From Cladosporium sp. IMV 00045 (lineage: Eukaryota; Ascomycota; Dothideomycetes; Cladosporiales; Cladosporiaceae), in contig MSJI02000435.1 of assembly GCA_001931905.2 (NCBI GenBank), positions 1 through 15,074 of the forward strand: 15,074 nt of DNA, in the 5' to 3' direction. The position numbers and the translations under genes were made by a program. This document shows, one piece after another, positions 1 through 8,192 of this stretch. Position 1 is the stretch's first letter; every line of letters begins with the position of its first letter. The notes beneath the pieces are model-generated. The model saw only the letters and a program-made list of their open reading frames with translations, did not search any database and had not been told where the DNA came from.

Positions 1-106
1 CCGACTTCGCATCGCGTCGAGATAAGTCTTCGATCGTTCCCAGCTTCCAGCGTTTCGACGTATCAACTTGGTCTTTCAGTGACTTGAATCAATAGCGTGC
101 ATGCAT

Positions 107-881
107 CTACCGCACGCAGTCGTGTATTTGCGGTGCACCTTCGTAATTAGTACCGAACCCATTGACTTCGAGAATGAGGTAACCTCCAACATAAGGTGTG
201 CCAAATCTATTCTCATCGCTCCACTCGAGTGAGTATTTCGAGCCTTTGTTTCCTTCGTTCGCCCAAACGACAAAGTACTGGGCTTCGGTGTTAAGCTGGT
301 CGGAGACATCAGCATCACGGAAAGAATACTCCTGGCATCCTGGGTTTGAGTATGAGAACTTCATTCCGCCCCAGCCTGCAAAGTCCCAACTGCCGGCTCT
401 GCGCTCCAAGCCAGAGTCCGTCTTGTGAGTTCCCATGTACACAGTGCCGTGAGTGGTGTTCGAGACATGTGCGTACATTCGATCGCTATCCGCATCCATG
501 TTCATGATCGAGATAGCGTTGTCGATTCCGTGACCAGTCACATTGAAGTCGTGGTGGTGATACAGTCCAGGCATCGACTTGGAGATTTCATCCACGAACG
601 TAGCCGGCCGAGCATCGATAGCAGACCAGTCCCATTCCCTTGAGAATGGGGAAGGCAAAGACCGCTGACCCACACTGGTGACCCCGGAGTTCTTGATGTA
701 TTCAGCGCCTGCGGTACCCCCACCAAATGCTGCTGCGGCGCCGAGCAAATAAGTGACACCATTCTTGATGCAGTCGAGACCTCGGACAACGCCGTTAGTA
801 GGTCAAGGCGGTGAATCCAGCACCCCAGCTCGCCGCAAGGGCTCCCGTGATGACCACACTGATAGCGATAGGGAGCTTCAT
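107..881 (-). CDS. Small secreted protein of unknown function (two exons)
   Basis: I do not recognise the family. The ATG at 881-879 has A at -3 and opens a signal peptide (MKLPIAISVVITGALAAS). A 43-nt intron fits at 823-781: it starts GTGCTG, carries a TACTAAC branch site and ends CCGAG. Splicing 881-824 to 780-107 keeps one frame and gives 243 residues. Without the intron the signal-peptide frame stops at a TAA within the branch motif. The mature part starts with LDCIKNG, then a Gly/Ala-rich stretch (LLGAAAAFGGGTAG), then a Trp-, Tyr- and Gly-rich C-terminal half with few Cys, suggesting a secreted beta-rich fold (inference). A different donor (GTGTGG at 859) also keeps frame but deletes most of the signal peptide, so I prefer the shorter intron. 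A TATA-like box lies about 105 bp upstream. The role is unknown. Confidence 0.68.
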
Positions 882-985
882 GGTCGACGAAGCAAAGGAT
901 TGATCGAGTCATGTGAAAGGTGTAGCGAAAAGATTTGAGGATGCTGGGAATGATGAGCAACATGACCACTGTGTTCTTTCGAGAT

Positions 986-993
986 ACTTATAG
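986..993 (-). promoter_or_regulatory. TATA-like box of the secreted-protein gene
   Basis: CTATAAGT on the minus strand lies about 105 bp before the ATG at 881. The position suits a core promoter with a short 5' UTR. Sequence match only. Confidence 0.35.
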
Positions 994-1211
994 ACGTCTT
1001 GAGCTGTTGAATTGAAACCAACACATGTTGAGAGAGAAAACCCGTCTGATCCGTCGTTGAGATCCTTCGTGTGTGTCCAGTGGGGTCCTCAAAGCAGGAC
1101 TATGTTTTGGTCTTTAGAAATAGTAGTCACTTACTTAACATATCATTACTCCACACGGCAGTGTCAGAGATAGGCAACATAGTAAGCAATTTGAACTTTC
1201 TTCTTGAGCCT

Positions 1212-1393
1212 CGAACGTCGACTAAACGATGCTTGGACGGCAATTGGTCCCTTGTGCGCCAGGGTGTATTGGATATATGTTGCAGTTCGAAGCGAAAGGT
1301 TGCGAACGTCGACTAAACGATGCTTGGACGGCAATTGGTCCCTTGTGCGCCAGGGTGTATTGGATATATGTTGCAGTTCGAAGCGAAAGGTTG
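1212..1393. repeat. Exact 91-bp tandem duplication
   Basis: Copy 1 is 1212-1302 and copy 2 is 1303-1393. I compared them base by base and saw no difference. Both begin CGAACGTCGACTAAACGATG and end CGAAGCGAAAGGTTG, head to tail with no spacer. A further partial copy is not visible on either side. Identity implies a recent duplication, active homogenisation or an assembly artefact. Confidence 0.95.
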
Positions 1394-1473
1394 ATTGTGG
1401 CAGAGTGCAAAGGTCTTAAAAAGCTTTGCTACGCACACTAACCTCGACGAAAAGATGGTCGAGTTGCACGATA

Positions 1474-1755
1474 CTAACGGAGCAAAACGCGGTGGATTAC
1501 AAGCCCCACAATGAATGCCAGTACAGCCCCGGCAGAATACGCCACAATGCTTTGAGCACAATCTAAGTGCCGAACCACTCCGCCTAGCTCATCGTATCGA
1601 GAACACCTCTGTTTTGTTCTCTCGAAGAAGAGTTCGCCGAAACATGCCAAGTAGATGAAAGCCATTATGATGCCCAAGTACCATCCATCGGATGCGGATG
1701 AGCGCTGGGTAGAAGTGGCATTCGGTTTGTTGTCAAGGCGTTTCGATTCAGCCAT
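1474..1755 (-). CDS. Putative small two-pass membrane protein
   Basis: This 93-residue ORF starts at an ATG with a strong context (GCCATGG). Two hydrophobic segments, residues about 25-44 (YLGIIMAFIYLACFGELFF) and 68-90 (SIVAYSAGAVLAFIVGLVI), look membrane-spanning. They are separated by a charged loop with two Cys. The N-terminus is polar (Ser/Thr/Asn). I do not recognise the family. The same frame is open upstream (1986-1780) up to one TAA at 1777-1779. A 48-nt GT...AG intron with a GCTAAT branch site (about 1764-1811) would remove that stop and join the two, so this may be the last exon of a longer gene. The simple ORF is the safer call. Confidence 0.45.
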   Translation of the reverse strand: MAESKRLDNKPNATSTQRSSASDGWYLGIIMAFIYLACFGELFFERTKQRCSRYDELGGVVRHLDCAQSIVAYSAGAVLAFIVGLVIHRVLLR

Positions 1756-2030
1756 GGCCGGTCCTTTGACACAACATTAGCACTGCCCTGGGCCAATCGA
1801 AAGAGCCCCACCTACGTAGTTCTTGTTCAAGCAGGCGGCGATGTTTTGTTCGAATCGTCGGAGATGGCGATGAATCACCAAAGGAACAAGAGCTCCTTGT
1901 TCGATGTCTTGATAGCAGTTGCGGTGGCTTTGTGGTGAGACCAAGCGAAAAGTAGGTGAGCGATTGAGCAAATAGTCTGGAAGCAAGATTCAGTGCAGAG
2001 ATGTAGTTTTTCGTCTCCCATCCATTTGAC

Positions 2031-2393
2031 TCAAGGCGGCAGTGCGGACAGAGACTTCAATTGTTGATGGTGAAGAAGACCGTTGGACTTTCGGAATGGG
2101 AAGGGGCCGTCAGATACACTAATACACGCCGACGTTGGGCGCTCGAAGCCGCTCGCAGTCTGTCGTTGCTCTAATGATTCACCGAACACAACGCTGCAGG
2201 CCGAGTATCCGATCTGATTTTTACTTCCACCGTTCACAGAACGTATCGGCTTTGGGATGTCCTTTGGGGGTATCGGAGGCTTTCGGGCCTTGTCGACTTC
2301 TCCATTGCTTTGGGCGCTCAAAATGTGTCCCTGCATGGGGCCGGTTATCGTGGAGTATTTGGCGTAACTTTCTAACAATCCAAATTTTTGCAT
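2031..2393 (-). CDS. Doubtful hypothetical ORF, possibly an upstream exon
   Basis: This is a 120-residue ORF with an ATG at 2393. It contains a Lys/Pro-rich patch (KARKPPIPPKDIPKPI) and is otherwise polar, with no domain I recognise. It lies upstream of, and on the same strand as, the open segment 1986-1780 and the two-TM ORF, so the three may be exons of one gene. I could not find a convincing intron joining this part. It could equally be a chance ORF. Confidence 0.25.
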   Translation of the reverse strand: MQKFGLLESYAKYSTITGPMQGHILSAQSNGEVDKARKPPIPPKDIPKPIRSVNGGSKNQIGYSACSVVFGESLEQRQTASGFERPTSACISVSDGPFPFRKSNGLLHHQQLKSLSALPP

Positions 2394-2938
2394 CGTAATC
2401 TACTTCGTTCCCGAAAAAGCTCGTTGTGTTGGGCAGGTCAGACGTTAACTGTAGTCATCATCAAGTAGTAGAGCTGTCAACCAATAGGATGCTGCCTTTG
2501 TAGAGTGTCAAAGCGAAAATAGTCTCCTGCCTGCAGGGCCGTCATTTGGTCAGATTGCTTGCACCGTGTTGTCCGCTTCCAATGTCAATCCCTGTGCTCA
2601 GACGCCTCATTCAGCCTTGTTCTTTTGTTATACTGATACCTCCTAGGGAGGTACAAAACATGTGTGGCAAAAGAGAAGCCAAGCCGAGGACCCACTCAGC
2701 TAGGACAGCTCCTTCCGTTGATTGCCAGAGCACGTGGGCTAACAACTCGTCGGTAGAGCGAGCGGGCACGAAGTGTTCTATCGATTTGATTTGCCTAACG
2801 AGCAAACAAAGACCATGATGGTCTCTTCAAAATATTCAAAAGCCCGAGCAAGGCAATCACAGGTCAACGCCAAACGTTCGTTCGATTTTCTCATTATCCC
2901 AGACGATCGCTCGTGCCATCGCTGCACACTGCATCGCC
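2394..2938. other. Promoter region upstream of the PPN2-like gene
   Basis: No convincing gene is present. A CCAAT box (2481-2485, CCAATAGG) lies about 455 bp before the ATG at 2939. A perfect inverted repeat TACCTCC-TAG-GGAGGTA sits at 2637-2653. The ORFs here use non-ATG starts or have no coding character. Confidence 0.5.
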
Positions 2939-4009
2939 ATGAACATTTTTCTGACACTGCTCGCGGGTCTATCAGTATGCACAGCATTAAGCCTGGAGCA
3001 ACAAATCGACCGAATCAGGAATCCAACACATCAGCTCACATATTCGCCACCTTATCCGCCACCATCTACGGCTGACGACGGTCGCTTGTTGATCATCGGA
3101 GATGTCCACGGCATGTTCAACGAGCTGGAGAAGCTGCTAGACGAAGCAGCCTATTCGGTAGCTCGTGGCGACCGAGTCATCTTCGCGGGTGACATCATCA
3201 ACAAAGGCCCCGACAGCGCCAAAGCCGTGCAGTACGCCATGGACATCAACGCCACGAGCGTGCGTGGCAACCACGAGGATAAGGTCCTGCGGGTGTGGGC
3301 TGAGGCGCAAGAAGCTCGTATCCGCGCCGAAGCGGACGGCGACGACGGCGACGAGGCGGTGAAAGATTTCGAGAAGAACTTGGGTGGCGGGAAGACGGAC
3401 GCGCTCGAAGTCGCTCGCTCTCTCTCACCGGAGCAGCGTGCTTGGCTCGCTGACTTGCCACTCATCATCGAGCTGGGTGAGCTTCCTGGTGTTGGTAAGG
3501 CTGCTGTGGTGCATGGCGGTATGGTGCCCGGGGTCAGCATTGAGGATCAGGAGGATTGGGCTGTGTACAACATTCGCGCTTTGATCGATTACAAGAAAGC
3601 CGCATCTGGTAAGAAGGCGTTCAAACAGACAGCTGAGGAGCGGTTGAGTGATGATCAACCGACTGGGATCGATCCGTCCAAAAGCGAGATCAAAGACGAG
3701 AGAGAATCTTTGCTAAACCGGTATCGCGAAGTTGGGCACATCCCTACGAGTGAATTTGACGATGGAAAATGGTGGGTAGACACCTGGAACGAACAAGAAC
3801 ATTCCAAGCCGTCAAGTGAGAGGCTCACCTTGTTCTACGGTCATGATTCGAAGCGTGGAATTCAGATGAAGGACTACTCGATTGGTCTGGACAGCAGATG
3901 TGTCAATGGGGAGAAATTGACGGCTCTGGTGTTGGAGCCGAGGAAGGTCTCACAGCAGTTGACCTTGGAACACCACCTTGTCAGTGTCTCTTGTCCTGAT
4001 GAGAGTTGA
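2939..4009 (+). CDS. PPN2: PPN2-type calcineurin-like metallophosphatase
   Basis: This is a 356-residue intronless protein of the PPP metallophosphoesterase superfamily, eukaryotic ApaH-like branch. The expected blocks are all present in order: GDVHG (54-58), GDIINKGP (84-91, with KGP in place of the DRG of protein phosphatases), RGNHED (109-114), VHGGMVPGV (191-199) and GHDSKRG (301-307), then GLDSRCV (316-322). Predicted metal ligands are D55, H57, D85, N111, H192 and H302. In S. cerevisiae the relative Ppn2 is a vacuolar Zn-dependent endopolyphosphatase; by homology this enzyme would cleave polyphosphate or a similar phosphoanhydride. The N-terminus (MNIFLTLLAGLSVCTALS) reads as a signal peptide or anchor and supports this start. 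An acidic, Gly-rich insert occupies about 131-152. Substrate is inferred; the fold is secure. Confidence 0.9.
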   Translation: MNIFLTLLAGLSVCTALSLEQQIDRIRNPTHQLTYSPPYPPPSTADDGRLLIIGDVHGMFNELEKLLDEAAYSVARGDRVIFAGDIINKGPDSAKAVQYAMDINATSVRGNHEDKVLRVWAEAQEARIRAEADGDDGDEAVKDFEKNLGGGKTDALEVARSLSPEQRAWLADLPLIIELGELPGVGKAAVVHGGMVPGVSIEDQEDWAVYNIRALIDYKKAASGKKAFKQTAEERLSDDQPTGIDPSKSEIKDERESLLNRYREVGHIPTSEFDDGKWWVDTWNEQEHSKPSSERLTLFYGHDSKRGIQMKDYSIGLDSRCVNGEKLTALVLEPRKVSQQLTLEHHLVSVSCPDES

Positions 4010-4574
4010 GTATCCCGTGATAGATTGAAGTCAGGGAGCATGTAGCTAAACGATCAAAACGTGCACACGGTGTGATGGCTGCCTGTTCGTAGCCCGTATA
4101 GGAATCTACAATCAAGCTGTCATCATGTACGAGCCATCTTATTGCTTCGGAAAATCCGATCTGACATGCATAAACATGCAAGGAGACATGCGCCTGATCC
4201 GATCTTGCATGGATGATCTTCAGCCTCAGGCACACGAGCCTTTGTTGGATGAAGTCAGCCAGCCTCACGAGCCCACCAAGAGGGTCCTCCGCCGCCCACC
4301 CTGGCGTCACATGCCAACAGCATCAACTCATCACTTACGCTTCACCGCTAAACCTAACACCAATACCAACACCATTTTATCATCTCACGCATTCAGGCTG
4401 GCTCCACACGGCTCAAACACTTTCTCTTTAATCCGACGTCCCTTCCTCCTCTTCCTCCTCTCCTTCCTCGCAATCGTGGCGCTCTTTCAGCTCCTCGCCC
4501 CACGTCTGCGTACGTTCGCACCAAAAGCACCCTTCTCAGTCGGAAGCTCCTTTAGACCCATTACCACGAGCACA
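4010..4574. other. Leader region of the M3 peptidase gene; start ambiguous
   Basis: This lies between the PPN2-like stop and the conserved M3 start at 4575. From 4125 the peptidase frame stays open without a stop. It includes ATGs at 4125 and 4311 and a pyrimidine-rich tract at about 4439-4475 (CCTCCTCTTCCTCC). Such CT tracts are common just before fungal transcription starts, so part of this may be promoter or 5' UTR instead of coding sequence. Confidence 0.5.
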
Positions 4575-6728
4575 ATGGCGGCCGCAAAGTTCCAGAAGCC
4601 GCCTCAGGCGCCGCCTCTGTTCACGCACACTCCGGAGACTCTGGCGCAAACCAGCAAGCGCCTGATGGCCCAGAGCAAGACGATGATGGACAAGGTCGCT
4701 GCCGAAAACACGCCCGAGAATGCGACCTTCCAGACCACACTCCTTCAGATGGCTCGCGACGACAACCTGATGAGCCTCGAGTCGCACATCATCGGCTTCT
4801 ACCAGGCGGTCTCGACGGACGCGAAGCTGAGGGATGCGTCCACCGAGGCTGAGAAGGAAATGGATGACTTTGCCATTGAGGCTTCAATGAGGGAGGACAT
4901 CTTCCAGCTCATCGACGCAGTGTACAAGAAGCAGAAAGATGATGACGTGCTCGAGCCTGAGAGTAGACGTCTGTTGGAGAAGGACCACAAGGGATACATT
5001 CGCATGGGGTTGGGAATCCCCGCAGGCCCGCAGAGGGATCGCTTCAAGGCAATCAAGAAGCGTCTGTCTGAGTTGAGCATTACCTTCCAGAAGAATCTCA
5101 ACGAAGAGCAAGGCGGACTCTGGCTTACGCCGCAGGAGCTGGACGGCGTGCCTGAGGATGTCACTGGCAACCTGCAGAAGGGCGAGGCTGGCACCGAGAA
5201 TGAAGGCAAGCTGCGCCTGTCCTTCAAGTATCCTGATCTCTTCCCTACGCAAAAGTACTGCAAGAACGCAGAGACTAGGCGCAGGGTATTCATGGAGAAC
5301 GAGAACAAGTGCAATGAGAACATCGCGCTCTTCAAGGAAGCCATTGTGCTTCGTGACGAGGCAGCTCGCATCCTTGGCTACCCCAACCACGCCACGTTCA
5401 GAATTGAGGACAAGATGGCGAAGACGCCAAAGACTGTTGATGATTTCTTGGGAGATCTGAGGACTCGCCTTGCGCCTGGTGGTATCAAGGAAATCGAGAA
5501 GCTCAAGGAGCTCAAGAAGGCTGAGACCGGCAAGGCTGACAACTACTTCCTTTGGGATCACCGTTTCTACGACACCCTCATGCTCGAGAAGGACTTCCAG
5601 CTTGATCAGAAGCTGATCGCAGAGTACTTCCCCTTGGAGTCATCCATTGAGGGTATGCTCAAGATCTTCGAGGAGCTGTTCGGTCTTCTGTTTGTCAAAA
5701 TTGAAGGCGAGGACCGCAAGGCCATTTCCGAGAGCGGCAAGGGCGAGGACATCACATGGCACCCTGATGTGCAGATGTTCTCGGTTTGGAACGACGAAGG
5801 TGAAGGCAGTGGATTCGTTGGCTACTTGTACCTCGACCTCTTCCCTCGTGACGGCAAATACGGACACGCCGCCAACTTCAACATCCAGCCCGGTTTCATC
5901 ACCGCCGATGGCTCTCGTCGCTACCCGGCTACTGCTCTTGTGTGCAACTTCAGCAAGCCCACACCCAAGAAACCCTCCCTTCTCAAGCACGACGAGGTCG
6001 TCACCCTATTCCACGAGCTTGGCCACGGTATCCACGACCTTGTTTCCAAGACCATCTACTCCCGCTTCCACGGTACCAGCACTGTCCGCGACTTCGTCGA
6101 GGCACCATCTCAGATGCTGGAAAACTGGTGCTGGACTCCCTCCCAAATCAAGAGCCTCTCCAAGCACTGGTCATACCTCTCCCCTCAATACGCGGAAGCA
6201 TGGAAAGCGCAGAGCAAGTCTGGCGAGCAGCAACCCCCCGAGTCCATGCCAGACTCTCTGATCGAGAACATCGTGCACACGCGCCACGTTAACGACGCCC
6301 TCTTCAACCTGCGCCAGCTCCACTTCGGCATCTTCGACATGACCGTGCACGAGCTCGCGTCGCAAGAAGAAGCCAAATCCCTCGACGCGAGCGAAACTTA
6401 TAACCGCCTGCGCAAGGAAATCAGCAAGATCGATGGTCCAGAGGCGCTGGGCGAGGGCTTCAAATGGGGCCACGGCCAGGCCACTTTCGGCCACTTGATC
6501 GGCGGCTACGATGCGGGCTACTACGGCTACCTGAGCAGCCAGGTCTACTCGGCCGACATGTTCTACAGCGTCTTCAAGAAGGACCCCATGAACGGCAAGG
6601 AGGGCCGCAGGTACCGCTACACCGTGCTTGAGAAGGGCGGCAGCCGCGATGAGATGGAGAGTCTGAAGGAGTTCCTGGGCCGTGAACCCAGCACGGAGGC
6701 TTTCTACAAGGAGCTTGGCGTTGCGTGA
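4125..6728 (+). CDS. PRD1: M3 family oligopeptidase (saccharolysin/MepB); core starts at 4575
   Basis: This is a zinc metallopeptidase of family M3 (thimet oligopeptidase, yeast Prd1), which degrades short peptides in the cytosol and, in yeast, the mitochondrial intermembrane space. The open frame is 867 codons. The ATG at 4575 gives 717 residues, close to the 712 of yeast Prd1, has a strong context (ACAATGG) and begins with the MAAAKFQKPPQAPP start typical of fungal MepB. Numbering from 4575: zinc motif HELGH 480-484 with catalytic E481, third ligand E509 in FVEAPSQ, and the substrate loop with H640, Y645, Y649 and Y652 (GGYDAGYYGY). All key residues are intact and there are no introns. The longer starts at 4125 or 4311 would add a basic, acid-free leader with a hydrophobic segment (FLLFLLSFLAIVALF), possibly a mitochondrial isoform. 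The C-terminal half is certain, the N-terminus is not. Confidence 0.9.
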   Translation: MYEPSYCFGKSDLTCINMQGDMRLIRSCMDDLQPQAHEPLLDEVSQPHEPTKRVLRRPPWRHMPTASTHHLRFTAKPNTNTNTILSSHAFRLAPHGSNTFSLIRRPFLLFLLSFLAIVALFQLLAPRLRTFAPKAPFSVGSSFRPITTSTMAAAKFQKPPQAPPLFTHTPETLAQTSKRLMAQSKTMMDKVAAENTPENATFQTTLLQMARDDNLMSLESHIIGFYQAVSTDAKLRDASTEAEKEMDDFAIEASMREDIFQLIDAVYKKQKDDDVLEPESRRLLEKDHKGYIRMGLGIPAGPQRDRFKAIKKRLSELSITFQKNLNEEQGGLWLTPQELDGVPEDVTGNLQKGEAGTENEGKLRLSFKYPDLFPTQKYCKNAETRRRVFMENENKCNENIALFKEAIVLRDEAARILGYPNHATFRIEDKMAKTPKTVDDFLGDLRTRLAPGGIKEIEKLKELKKAETGKADNYFLWDHRFYDTLMLEKDFQLDQKLIAEYFPLESSIEGMLKIFEELFGLLFVKIEGEDRKAISESGKGEDITWHPDVQMFSVWNDEGEGSGFVGYLYLDLFPRDGKYGHAANFNIQPGFITADGSRRYPATALVCNFSKPTPKKPSLLKHDEVVTLFHELGHGIHDLVSKTIYSRFHGTSTVRDFVEAPSQMLENWCWTPSQIKSLSKHWSYLSPQYAEAWKAQSKSGEQQPPESMPDSLIENIVHTRHVNDALFNLRQLHFGIFDMTVHELASQEEAKSLDASETYNRLRKEISKIDGPEALGEGFKWGHGQATFGHLIGGYDAGYYGYLSSQVYSADMFYSVFKKDPMNGKEGRRYRYTVLEKGGSRDEMESLKEFLGREPSTEAFYKELGVA

Positions 6729-7466
6729 GCGTCCCATCTGTCTCTGGTGGAAGCGGCGAGAGGGAGCTGATATTGTGTGTGCATGTACATGTACATATGT
6801 ATGCACGGCGACAGGGAGATTTGCCAGCATGCTCTATATCTCTTCTCTGGAAGTATTTTCTCTCTAGAAAATGAGATTGCTGTTGTCATGGAGCACCCCG
6901 AGTTTCCCGTGTGTTGCTCCGGCGCATTGCCCTGGAACGGCTTTTATCTAGACATGGTCAAACTTGCAGCTATATGTGCCAGGCTTAATGAAAGCAATGC
7001 AGTTACGTGAAATCTTCTCTCCAATTCCAAATCTCCAATTAATTCGACCTTAACATTGTCATCTTTATCTTTTCGTCCTGCTATCCCCCCCTTGCTATCG
7101 TAGAGCGCGAATGCGAGCGGATCCGTTACACAGTTTATCGCCATCTTTGATTCTCGCATTCGATTAGACGATCTTTGACAAGTACGGTAATAATACACAG
7201 CATCGTTTCCGCTGATTTCTCGGACAAGTACATGCATCTTATGCTCGTTGTTTGCTCTGCATGTAATCGGATAGATTGAATTCTGATATCATCGCCCCTC
7301 TGACGTCGTGAGCTTTTTCAAAAGTCAACAACACCACTGGAACATAAGGTACCCATGCCGATGGGGAAACTTTTGTTTGAACTTCTACCTTCTAACCAGA
7401 GACCAGATTACTTACAACCTCACTTCTTGTACCTCCCACAGAGTCTCGTTCCCGTAAAAAGCACAC
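6729..7466. other. Intergenic region, PRD1 3' UTR and HNT2 promoter
   Basis: It holds the Puf-type site near 6790 and, 160 bp before the HNT2 start, a CRE-like TGACGTCG (7301-7308), a bZIP-type site. I see no gene here. ORFs on either strand lack coding character. Confidence 0.5.
6788..6797 (+). promoter_or_regulatory. Puf3-type RNA element after the M3 peptidase stop
   Basis: CATGTACATA contains UGUACAUA (UGUANAUA) with C at position -2, the consensus of yeast Puf3, which binds 3' UTRs of nuclear-encoded mitochondrial mRNAs. It lies 60 bp after the stop, inside a longer alternating run (6782-6804). The match is exact, but the binding is inferred. Confidence 0.35.
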
Positions 7467-8192
7467 ATGACCTCCAACGACCACCAAGAATCAACAACAC
7501 AAACCATGCCCCCCTCCTTCCCAGGCCGCCTCGTGAAATTCGGGCCCTTTACTGTAACCTCCCAAGTACGTTCTTGACCTCCTCCCTTCTCTCCTCGTAT
7601 CCTCTCCCATTCTCATCTTCCAACATCCTCTCCCAATCCCCTCCTAAACCCCTCCCACTAACCCCCCCCATCCCAGGTCTTCCATCTCACCCCCCACACC
7701 TTCGCCCTCGTGAACCTCAAACCGCTTCTCCCCGGGCACATCCTCGTGTGCCCGCTCCGTCCCTCCCCGCGCCTCGCCGACCTCTCCGCCCCGGAACTCA
7801 GCGACCTGTTCAGCACCGTGACGCGCGTGCAACGCACTCTGACCCGCCTGTACGCCGCGCAAGCGTTCAACGTCGCGGTTCAAGACGGTCCCGCGGCGGG
7901 GCAGACGGTGCCGCACGTGCATGTGCACGTTATTCCGAGGAGGGGAGGGGATGGCGGGGAGGGGGACAAGGTGCATGAGTGGTTGGAGGGGGAGGAGGGG
8001 GATGTGGGGGCGCATTTGAGGGAGAGGGATGAGGGTGTTGGTGGTGGAGAGAAGAGGAAAGGGGGAAGGGAGGAGTGGCCGAAGGACGAGGAGAGGAGGC
8101 CCAGGAGCATGGAGGAGATGGAGAGGGAGGCGGGGTGGTTGAGGGGGGAGATGGAGAGGGATGCGAAGGGGGAGGAGGGGGGGAGGCTCTGA
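7467..8192 (+). CDS. HNT2: FHIT/HNT2 dinucleoside triphosphate hydrolase (HIT family, two exons)
   Basis: Exon 1 is 7467-7565, the intron is 7566-7676 (GTACGT...CACTAAC...CCCAG, C-rich) and exon 2 is 7677-8192, giving 204 residues. The joined sequence reads KFGPFTVTSQ-VFHLTPHTFALVN, a standard FHIT N-terminus. N46 lies in FALVNLKP; QDGPAAGQTVPHVHVHV (102-118) carries Q102 and the histidine triad H113, H115 (nucleophile) and H117. The family cleaves Ap3A-type dinucleotides. After the triad comes a low-complexity Gly/Glu/Arg stretch, then RPRSMEEMEREAGWLRGEM, the usual C-terminal helix of FHIT-type enzymes. The start at 7467 is the first ATG after an in-frame TAA; the ATG at 7506 is an in-frame alternative. 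Function is secure by motif; cellular role is inferred. Confidence 0.93.
7942..7965 (+). other. G-quadruplex-type motif within HNT2
   Basis: Four runs of four or five G separated by loops of 1, 5 and 1 nt lie on the coding strand just after the histidine triad. They fit the classical quadruplex pattern. Further G runs follow at 7988-8010 and 8147-8187. Formation in DNA or RNA is inferred. Confidence 0.5.

Larger units (their letters stand above)
882..1473. other. Intergenic region with tandem duplication
   Basis: This is the 5' flank of the left secreted-protein gene and the 3' flank of the small membrane-protein gene. It holds the TATA-like box at 986-993 and the 91-bp tandem duplication at 1212-1393. 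The short ORFs across the duplication are by-products of the repeat: 91 is not a multiple of three, so each copy is read in a different frame. Confidence 0.6.

Noticed and set aside
1220..1295. tRNA-like or SINE-like signal in the 91-bp unit (TTGG...GCAGTTCGAAGC resembling A and B boxes)
   Set aside because: The arms next to the GTTCGAA do not pair and no acceptor stem or anticodon arm can be drawn.
2546..2818. 90-codon ORF on the plus strand before the PPN2-like gene
   Set aside because: It begins with TTG instead of ATG and shows no domain or coding bias.
7355..7978. Long plus-strand ORF overlapping the HNT2 intron and exon 2
   Set aside because: It is a Pro/Ser/Arg-rich translation of C-rich DNA in another frame; the spliced HIT frame carries all catalytic residues.
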